Below are positions 1 to 10,500 of a stretch of DNA of 36,824 nucleotides, one piece after another. The notes under the pieces were generated by a model. That model was not told where the DNA came from. It saw nothing but the letters and a program-made list of their open reading frames with translations, and made no database searches. Both the position numbers and the translations under genes were made by a program. The first letter of the stretch is position 1, and every line of letters begins with the position of its first letter. Location of the stretch: positions 1-36,824 of IMG/VR virus record IMGVR_UViG_3300017917_002056, one strand, 5' to 3'. The DNA is from a virus.

Positions 1-1233
1 ACTGCTGTTAAAGTAAAAATCACTGCCCAACACATAGGCATTTGATCCGTATACTGCCACTGTTGAAAAACCTATGGTACTGTCTTGGTTAGGACGATCA
101 CCTACGAGGTTGATGAATCCTTTGACAGTGTTAGAGATAGTAGGTTCGCCACCTCCTCCACCACCTAGCACTGAATCACCGTTGGCATTTAAAATATCTC
201 CGCCTACAGGTAACTGTAGTTTACCATCATCACGGAATTCAAAAACTTCTTCACCTTCTCCAGTGTTGGTAACAATTTGTACACCACCACGACCAAACAA
301 TGCTATGATACTTTCCGCAGCACCTTTGTTAGCAATTACTAATGATACTCCCTCTTCTTGTTGCTCTAGGCTGGGAATAGTAATATAAGCATCGCTTTCA
401 CCACCTGGATCTAAAGCCAGGTTATATGCTCCCCAATTTCCCGTATCTGGCATATCCTTGGTGCCTATAGTAGCACCGCTGATTTTTAAATTACCAAGAT
501 CAACTCCAACATCTTCAAATTCAATATCAACTGCTTTGAACACAGGACGGAAAGGAATCTGATACCAATCAGCAGGATCAGTTGAGGGAGTCCATCCGCC
601 TTGAACTGGGGTCACTACTTCGGTTACCCACATGTTAGTACTCATAGCAGTGATCATCTGTTGTTCAGTATAAACATAATCACTTTGCTCATTGACAGAC
701 AATTCTAGTTCGCCGTCGCCATCAATGGTCCATGATAGAGGACCAATAGTTCCTAAATTAGAATTTAGGTTGCCATTATCTGTTATGTCTAAAAATGTAA
801 AATTCTCATTAATGGTGACTTGTTGATTGGCAGTAAAATCGTACACAAAAATATCAACCTGCTTAACATCTACTATTTTGTATCCAGTGGCTCTAGAAAC
901 ACCAGGTAAAACTAGTTTGCCACTTTCAGATTCACTAATAACAGAATCACCAATGGTAATAGAACCTGGTCCTACATAGATATGATTCCATCTTTTAGAA
1001 GGACTTCCTAAATCTCTAGTAATGTCAGCATCTGGAATTATATTTTGATTGACTGATCCAAGATCAGTAACTTGATCATCAAAATAAGGAAGTAAACGCC
1101 ATGTTGTGACCCCATCACCAATTTTTAATTTTTTATTGGTTAGATCGTAACCTGGCTCTCCTTCGGCCAGTACAGGATTATTATCGTACCAATTTTGATA
1201 ACTGTCCCTACGTAGTTTAATTTGTGTAGCCAT
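1..1233 (-). CDS. Tail-fibre/adhesin-like structural protein, C-terminus outside the window
   Basis: The gene begins at the ATG at 1233 and stays open to the window edge, so only the first 411 residues are visible. The first ~50 residues (ATQIKLRRDSYQNW, then LAEGEPGYDL and LKIGDGVTTW) match the N-terminal module common in phage fibres and receptor-binding proteins (major tropism determinant N-terminal type), which usually anchors a distal domain. The rest is Gly/Asp/Thr-rich and beta-like, with a short run of glycines near residue 356, as expected of a trimeric fibre. AAGGA lies ~9 nt before the ATG. It is the last of three consecutive virion genes read leftwards after the 91-residue gene (18 nt gap). 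The structural role is well supported; the receptor or target cannot be inferred. Confidence 0.8.
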   Translation of the reverse strand, partial: MATQIKLRRDSYQNWYDNNPVLAEGEPGYDLTNKKLKIGDGVTTWRLLPYFDDQVTDLGSVNQNIIPDADITRDLGSPSKRWNHIYVGPGSITIGDSVISESESGKLVLPGVSRATGYKIVDVKQVDIFVYDFTANQQVTINENFTFLDITDNGNLNSNLGTIGPLSWTIDGDGELELSVNEQSDYVYTEQQMITAMSTNMWVTEVVTPVQGGWTPSTDPADWYQIPFRPVFKAVDIEFEDVGVDLGNLKISGATIGTKDMPDTGNWGAYNLALDPGGESDAYITIPSLEQQEEGVSLVIANKGAAESIIALFGRGGVQIVTNTGEGEEVFEFRDDGKLQLPVGGDILNANGDSVLGGGGGGEPTISNTVKGFINLVGDRPNQDSTIGFSTVAVYGSNAYVLGSDFYFNSS

Positions 1234-1251
1234 TTTAGCTGTTCCTTATCT

Positions 1252-1527
1252 TTAAAAACTTGATGATGCGTTGCCGCCATCTATATTTACTGTAAAATTC
1301 AGTTTGTTACCAGTGTCGTCATAATTAACACTGACACCGTTGTGAACACCGTTTGTTACCATTGCGGCAGCATAGTCTTGTGCTATTTCAGTTAGTTGTG
1401 ACACGTTTCCACCTGTTAACGTGTACAACTCGTTAAAATTATCATTTATTTTACCAAACGCTACACGTAAAGGATCTCCATTACCCGCGTTAGCACTACT
1501 GCCAATATTAATAGTCTTTTTTGCCAT
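1252..1527 (-). CDS. Small virion protein sharing the giant fibre's N-terminal domain
   Basis: A 91-residue protein. Its first ~37 residues (INIG, then GNGDPLRVAF, then KINDNFNELY) are clearly homologous to the first ~37 residues of the giant fibre encoded just upstream (INIG, GTGDSIRDAF, KVNSNFQELY). The remaining ~55 residues are polar with no recognised domain. The start ATG lies one base after the fibre stop codon, and AGGAAG sits within the fibre's last codons, so the two are probably translationally coupled. The family is recurrent in marine T4-like phage structural clusters, usually without a defined function. I infer a role as an accessory fibre or baseplate-attachment protein using the same docking module. 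It could also be a remnant of a duplicated fibre. Confidence 0.8.
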   Translation of the reverse strand: MAKKTINIGSSANAGNGDPLRVAFGKINDNFNELYTLTGGNVSQLTEIAQDYAAAMVTNGVHNGVSVNYDDTGNKLNFTVNIDGGNASSSF

Positions 1528-1528
1528 T

Positions 1529-4500
1529 TTATAATCTTCCTACGACCACTTCTATGACTCCTTCAACCCCGTCGAAGTCTTCAAGTGCTTTGCCGATAAT
1601 AGTTCCAATCTTTGGGTCATTGGTTGGACGAGCATAACCTCCTCCAGCACTGACCATCATATCACCTTTGCGTATCTTACCCCTAACTTTACATGGTACA
1701 CGACCTTGTAAGGCAATGGCAACAACAAACTCTCCTGGATGATTATTTCCCATAACATAGGCTGGGTTAGTTGAAACAACACCTGCTACACGACGTGTTT
1801 CATCTTCAGCAAGAGTGACTTCAAATTCTCCACCAAACTCTAAGACAGTTCCAGGGTCATATCTCTTATCTGCAACATAATTTTCTGCCAAATCTTTATA
1901 GTTTGCGTAATTTGCGTTACCAGTAAATAAAGTTCCAGTTATAGTTCCACTGGACATAACTACTAAACCGCTTCCACTAGCACCTGATGCAATACCATAA
2001 GTTTGACCGCCGGACACTATGTTCGTAGCACTCGTAGCAGTACCAACAAATCCAGTACCACTGCCAGTGGCAGTGAAAGTAAGACCTTTAATACTTCCGT
2101 TACTGGTTCTTCTAACAATAGAACTATTAGATGTTTCAGTATCTGCTAGAATAGAAATTGTTCCAGAAGTGCTACCATCAAAACTTATGTCAGAACCTGC
2201 GTTTCTGATAGCTATGTCGCCACCACCAACTGTTGGGGTTCCGCTTAGTGCGTTAGGTAATTTACCACCAGTTTTAGCAAATGTAGCAGTACCGTTAAAT
2301 GTAGCACCAGTATTAATTGTTGTTGGAGCAGTAGTACTACCGTATATTCCTTCGCCATAATGATTGGTACCATGGAAACTTGTTGCCCAAACTTTTCTAA
2401 AACTGAGTGAACCACTTTCACCAATATCAAGTCTATCGTGTTCTGATGGTGATATAATAGCATATTGGCTAGAAGTTAACAATGCAGGAGACACGGTTAT
2501 TTTGCCTCTCATAGTGCCGCCATTTTTCAATAATGCACCACTTGATGCAGATCCGTCGCTCCTCGCTGCCAACCCTGCAGAACTTCCGTTTGGAAACAAC
2601 CCGCCTAAAATATCGTCATTGATTAATTGTCCTACGGCAGTAGTAGTTAATCCAACAATTTGTTTTAATGCAGTTGAATCAAGTTCTGCCACGTTACCAT
2701 AACTGGTATTATTAGGATCTCCGTTCCAATAACCTAATACCTTTTTGTTTTGAATCCATTGAATTCTGTCAAGTCTAACCCCGTCACCAGTACTTGTTGA
2801 TTGTTTGAGTTGAACAAAACCATTGTTCACAGCAAATTCAGCAATTTGGAAACTGGCAACACCAAAATCACTTGCTATGGCGTTGGTAACAGAATCTTTG
2901 ACACCAGCTTTATTTAGAGCAAGTTTGGATTGTAAAATCCCAGCACCAGATTTAACTTTATCGTTGTCAATAGCTCCTGATTTGATAGATATAGTGATGT
3001 TATTACTACTTCTAGTAACAGTTACATCACTAGATGCAGCGACACTGGCATTCACCATAGAGCCACCTGATCCTGCAGGCACCTCACCAGTAAAGACTAG
3101 GAAATCACCACTTCCTGGAATTCCTGTTATTGTTACATCAGAAATTTCTTTAATGTAATTTTTATTATTGAAATAGTTTAATGTAACTAAGTCAGTTGTT
3201 GCTGACGGGTCAGCACTGCCAGTAACCCTGTTGCCATTAAGATTAATATCTTTTTGTATGGCAACTATGACCGCACTTGCAGTGGCCCCACTACCGCCTT
3301 GTAATTGTACACTAAATGCAGCCGGAGTAATTGGACTTCCACCTGAAAGAGTTATACTTGGAGCACCAGTGTATCCACAGCCAGCATTTACAATTACAAT
3401 TTGTTTGACTTTCTGAGTGCTTCCAGTGCCTTCCATAATTGCGTAGCCAGTTGCTCTAATGCCTCCAACGATCTGCGGAACACTAAAAGTCACTGTTGGT
3501 GTTGATTGGTATCCTGTGCCTTGTGATAACACGTTTACACTTGCAACACTACCACCAATTATCACTGTTGGTGAACTAGTATAACCATAACCTGGTGTAT
3601 CAATAACAATAGAAGCGACACCTCTAGGCCCTGTTCCAGCTTCTAATACTGCTCTGCCTGTCGCTCCCGTACCACTAGTAGAATAGAAATTCACCACAGG
3701 AGGAATAGTATAGTTTGCACCATTTGCTGTGATAGTTACTGAGTTTACATAATATCTAGTGGTAGTATCATTTAAAGTAAATCCAGACCAGCCAGTTCTA
3801 ACTCCTCCAGTAGCAATGGATTGGTCAACATAGATCTTATTAGCGCCATCTAAAGATAATGTTGGCGATTTCAAATTAATAATCTTATTTGAAGTTAGAT
3901 CGATTCCACCTCGATTAGTGAATACACCCCCAGCATCAGTGACATCAAAAATCATAGTAAAGGCTTGTACGTTTGTTCTAACACCTGTAGTTGTTATGGC
4001 GTAGTTTCCATCAAAATCAATAGTTCCGCCAGCAAAAACATTGTCAACATATTTTCTGTTTACAATACCAGCTCCATTAGAGTCAACGCTGTTAATGGTA
4101 TTTTCAATACTATTGAACCCTAGATCCATGTCACCTTTCATAACACTGGTACCATCTAAGGTCATCAATCCTTTGTTTGGTGTTAAAGTGTTGTCAACAG
4201 TAAATCGTCCACCAATAATATTGTTGATATAAGTCTTAATAGCTTTTTGTGTTGGCACAATATTATCGCTATTATCGTCCATTTTCTGATCACCAGAGAA
4301 AGCACGAACTGTTTCACCAGTTAAGAATGTTAAAGAACTAACAGCACTCAAACCAATCTTGGCAGCAATAGTAACACTACCGTCACCCTGATTGACGTTG
4401 AAATAACTACCAACACGGAAATTACCATCTTGGTCAGTAGACACATGGAAAACTCGACCAGTTCCAATTTCTCTTACAATAGCACTTGAACTTGGTGTAT

Positions 4501-7500
4501 TTGTAGGAGGTCCATAAACGTTGTTTGGATAGTTAGAGTCGTCATAACCGCCTGCACCAACTTGTAAGAAATCGTGACCAGTGGCTCGTACAGTTGAGAA
4601 CGTAGTAGTAACCCCAATGACGTCACCTGCAATATGTCTAGAATCTAAATTAGTGTTCAAGTCAAATAGATAATTTGAACCTGGACCAGAAACAGTAATT
4701 GCAGTTCCTGCAGGAATACCTGCTGTTAATAAAGCACTAATTTTTACTCTATAACCAATAGTATTTTGTGATTCATCAAACAATTGGGTAACGGTTCTAA
4801 TAATAGTATCTTCAGTTACCCCATTAATTCCTTTAATAGGAATTCCTGGTCCTGTAATTATGCCACCATATTGTAAACTTGTTGCCGTTGGCGGGAACAC
4901 TAAAGATTGCAAAGTATCTTTTATCTGAGGTTCTTGTATAATGTGATTTCCAGTAGTTCCCAATGATATAATGGAAGTTATTTGTCCCATTAATTGCCCA
5001 ATTCTAATTCCAGAACCACTTTCAGACACTAACGTATTATTAATATTTTGAGCTACGTATGTAGAACCAGCAGGATCTTGATAACTTCTAGGAATACCTA
5101 AATCTCTTGTAGGTAGTGAAGTTATACCATCTTCTAGTGCTTCTGCAATAATTTCAAAAAGAACTTCTAATCTATTGTCATCAACTCCAACCGTACCTGG
5201 TGTACCACTAGTATTTTGTATCAGCGGATTACCTGCTTGCTTTGTCACTGCATTTTCTAAAACTATCAATTTACTAATAGTTTTTGCATGTCTTATAGCA
5301 GATACAGTCTGTAATTTTTGTGTTTCTAATACAACGTCTGAACTGGCACTACCATCATAATATGCTTCTGCGGCAATCCTTGTCTTAACGTTTCCGCCAT
5401 ATTCTAAATCATATGCGATAGCATCTACTATCAGTCCAACGTCTCTTCGACACTTAGCTTGATTATAAGTAAATCCACTACTATAGGTAGTGTTTAGATA
5501 AGTTATAGTGCCATTTTTAATAGTTGTTAAATTATTAAGTATGGTTACTTTACTGTTATTGGATGTGCCATAATTTGCACCGTTGGTATAGGATGGCTGA
5601 ATTGGGGTTGGTGCTGATCCAACACCAAATTCTGCAATGGTATTAACAACAGTAAGTAGGTTGCTAACATTTGATCTTGAAGATGAAGATCCTGCAGGCA
5701 AACTGGTGTTTTGATTTTCAGTATTTCCAGTGGTTTTAACGATTGCTTGTGCCTGTAATACACTATTAACAACATCTTTCAAATAATTGAAGGCAATTAT
5801 TGTAACATCAACTTGACCTTGTATTAGAGTAACAGCACCATTCCAGTAAGCACTGCCTGCCATTATACTTTGTGTATTACCACCGTAAAGTGTATCATAA
5901 GCAACTGCGTCAAGAATATATTCAACATCTCGAATACATAGTTGAGGATCATATGAATAACCGCTGAATGCTGATATAATATAGTTTGAAACAGCAGTAA
6001 TGACAGTTGGTTTATTATTGGCTATAGTATTGAATGCAGTAACTAATGTTGATTCAACTGATGATATTGAAGGATATACAGCACTTGGTAATGTGTTTAA
6101 GTTACCGGCAGTAATAACACCTTTTATTATTTCTATATTTCCTGATGCAGTATTGGCTTCTGTAGAAGTACCAAAATTACCAGTTCTATTTTGAGTTGAG
6201 TTATTTCCACTAGAACGTGCGACCACTGAACCTTGAATTACTTGACCTACTACAACTTGTAGTCTTGAATAGGCATTCAATGTTGCCAATGCTTGACCAC
6301 TACCTAATTGACTAGTAGTTCCAACAAAATATGCTTCAGCAGCTCTAACACTGGCACTATTTCCTCCGTATAATATATCATAGCAAAGAGCGTCAACAAT
6401 ATAACCTACGTCTCGACTACACTTAGTTTGATTGTAGTTTGGAGGTGGATTATTAACATTAACAAACGCTATGATTTCAGATTGAATAAATGCTCTATTT
6501 TGCTGTAACTGATCTTTTGCGTTTATTCTTTCCTGTGTAGCTCCAATTGGTGTTGGATATGTTAGGGTTGGTGCTGTACCGCCATCTAAAAGATTTATTA
6601 CAGTATCAAAACTTTCAGTAACTCTAGAAAGAGCAGTAGCGTCGGCGTTAACCAGTGTTTGAGTCTGTGTTTTCGCTTTTAATATACCTTGACGAGTCTG
6701 TATCTTCTGTTCATTTAGTAGATACGACGAGTTCGCTCTTTGATAAGCCAGTCCAGCAGTTACAGAATTAAAGTTTGTTCCAAATGCAGTATCATAAGAT
6801 GCGGCATCTAAAATATATCCAATATCTCTTTCACACTTAGTTTGAATAGCAGGAGTATATGTATATCCAACAAAGTTTTGATTTACAAAAGCAATAAACT
6901 CATTTTGTAAAAATTCTGAGTTAGCTCTTAATAAGTTTACACTATTTAAAACTCCAGTATCAAGGTTTAAAGGATTGGTATAAACTAGTTCAGTGGTGTT
7001 TGTACCACTGTTAATAATTCCAGTTACTAGACTAAATCTATTAGTAATTTCTGTAATAACTGTTGAATTGGTAATTAATGCCAGTGCTAGATCTCTAGCC
7101 TTATTAATACCTGCAATGGTTGGTATTTTTTGATTTGCAATAACATTAGAAGAATAACTTCTTAGATAAGCTAGTCCAGCAGTAATAGATCTATAATTTG
7201 AGCCAAATATAACGTCGTCTAAAACTGAATTTAATATTATTTCAATATCTCTACGACATTTCTCTTCATCATAATTAAATCCTGGGAACTGATTATTCAA
7301 ATATGCAATTACATCTTCTTGTATAAATTGCTTATTGTTGATCAGCTGATCTACACCATTTAAATTAGAACCATTGTAAGGTAATGCCAATTGAGTAGGT
7401 ACAGCACCTGTATACTGATTTACTACGTACTGAGCAACTTGTGTTGCATAGTTAATAGCATCTACAGTTATTCCTTTTTGTTGCGCTAGAACTAAGGCAG

Positions 7501-10500
7501 CACTTGGATTACCTTGCTGATAGTAACTAGCACCTGCTCCACGACTTCTAACATTACCACCGTAAGTTAAATCATAAACTACAGCATCAATGATATATCC
7601 AACGTCTCTATAGCAAATGTCTTTGTTATATATGAAATTAGGATAGATAGTAGATAGGAAATCAATAGTTTCTTGTTGAATAAATGTTTTGTTAGCAACT
7701 AGTTTAGCAACAGCATTAGCATTGAATCCTACTAATGGAGCCGCAGATTCTGTTAGTTGATAAGTTTCTACGGTGGTGCCGCCATTAGCTGTCTTTCCTA
7801 AGATTCTGTAGATACTTGGGTCATAATTACTTGCCGCAAATCTTAAAGCAGAGCTATTAATAATTGGGGGATTATTTGTTATCTGACTAACTGAAATTGT
7901 TTTTAATTGGTAAAGATTAAATGGTAGAGCCTGTGGCTTATTAAATGTATCAGTTACGGTTTTAAGTTTTACATTTAATGAAGGATCAATACTTAGATTC
8001 CAATAACTATTTGTAAATGTGAATACTGTGTTACCTGGTATTGATGCAGGCAAGTTCTTATCCAATGTCAAATCCCAATATCCATCAACTCTAGTAAATT
8101 GAGCTGATGCAACTTGGTTTATCATTTGATAGGTTAATGCTCTGTCTATGTTTAATGCCCAACGTTCTGTTGCAGGATCATAAGTAGGAGTTCCCGTTAC
8201 GTTATATCTAGCATAATCTTGTTCTTCTAAGTTTGTGTCCAATAACTGGAAAGTCCAACCTGCTTTAGGTGCCCAAGGGCTAGTTGGGCTTGTTACAATA
8301 GAATTATCAATTGGTGAAGTTACATTAGCAATATATAATGTAGTTGCTCCTGGAGCGTTGTCTGGCTCGCCTAATCTTGGACTTGCTTGAAATTTTATTT
8401 CTCGAGCAGTGACACCAGTAACAGTATAAACACTATCGTCATTTTCGTCGATAATTGGATTTGTAGCATTTAGCTTGAACTGCATCCTTAGTACAGCAGG
8501 ACGTTCTAACTTATAAACTTTTAGAATGTTTTGACCAATAGCATTATCACTTATAGTATCAAATCTAACAGTACCAGTGATATTTCTTTCACTAGGATTT
8601 CCTTTAACAGTATATTCGGTACTTGGTGCGTCAGCTACAAAATTAGAAATTGCTCTTGCTGGTAAATCAGCAAATGTATATGTTCCTAAATCAGTAGCAT
8701 ATAGTAGACTGTTAGTTGAATTTAGTGTAAAGGTTGTTTTGTCTATAACAGTAATAGTATAGGATCTTCCATCAATGTCAGTACTTACATTTGTTGTACT
8801 AGGAGGAATTGGTTTTAGTTCTACTCCTCTAATTGATGTCATTTGCACAGAGTCGCCTGTCTTAAATGGATGACTATACGCTGTTGTAACTACTAAAGGA
8901 CCTGCAACTAGGGTGCCTCCTGGTAATCTAGCACGAGCAACATTTTTAATAATAATTTCGTGCTTATCTAATTTAAATGTTGAATTTCTTAGAGGTACAG
9001 TGTCACAGCCACCAACAATAATATTAACAGCACCAACGTTACCGTCAGCTAACGGACTATCAATATAAGGAACTACGTAGTTTACTGGTGTAGTTCTAAT
9101 TTTGCCAATTTGAATAGCCTCATTAGGATCGTTGCCTTCTGATTCTAATCCTATTAGACCATAACAACTTGATCCTCCAACAGATCGAATCTGACCACCA
9201 GCTCTTGCAACGTAACCAATACGACAATAGTAGGTAAATTGAGAAACTGCTTCACAGACACCATTATTATCTGCAACAATACCATAACCTAAATCATTAA
9301 CCATAGTAAAGTCGTTGGACAACATAGATCTATTACCAGCTGTCTCAATAACTACCTGTGTTCCTGAAGGCAAGAATCCTGCTGGTAAGAAAGTATCGTC
9401 AACTTCAATTGGTGTAGTGGAACTCAATGTTAATGTAGCAGTGCCATTTGAATCTGGCGTTGTACTATCAATAATAACATATTTCTTTTTAGAAATGTAA
9501 AAAGTGTTAGGAATTTCTGGTCTTCTTACTAATCCTGTTACTCTTACCTTAGTTCCTTGAGCACCTTGTGTTCCAGTAAAAGGATCAGTATAACTTGAAT
9601 CTAAAACATAGCAAACTTGGTTTCCTGCCATACCGTCAATAAGTTGACCGCCACCACCTTCACCTGCAAATGTGGCACAAACTTGACCGTAAGGAGAACG
9701 AGTTAGAATTTGACCACTTGGATCAAATGCCATTGTAAATCCCTTGCTCCCAAGGAAAGTCATATTACGTAACTGCATAGCATCGTTGACCAACAATGAA
9801 TCGCAGTGTTCATTATCTAATAAGAATTCTATTACAGTGCCGTCTGGTATTGATTGTGCTAATGTTTTCAAATCACCGTTGTCATCAACAATATCCATTG
9901 TGTATGTTCCAGGAGCTACGTTAGTTTCTGGATCTACTTCTTTATATGTAATAGTTCTAATACTACCGACTCTGTAAACATTAGGCTCCCCGCCAGTGGA
10001 ACCATATATAAATCTCATACCAGATTTAGGAGGATATGCCGCATTCCTAATTTCTAATGTGGTACTACCAGTAACGTTGGTAACACCAACTGACAATGCT
10101 AATTGATGATAATAGTGCGTATTGTACCAAAAATCTGCTCCTAAAGTTCTATCTCCACGAACAAATTTAATACTTTGATTGTCTGATAAGACTGGGCCTT
10201 CTTTTGGTTTAACCAAGGTTCTTCTAAATTCGTCACCTTTAATAGCTACGTTTGGCGGTACAATGATTGGAAAGTATTCAAAATAAACACCAGATTCTAC
10301 CATGATGGTAATTTCTGGTTTTGGTACGAAGAACCCCCTAAAACCAAAGTCAACTCTTGACAATACGCTATAAGGGCCATCTTTTTTGTTAGCCAATGCA
10401 ATACTAATTGTTCCGCCAGGTGGAACTTCAGGATTTACCCAAGTAACTAATGATTTTAAATTTAACTCAAATAAGTTATCGTTTATTTTATTAACTCTAA

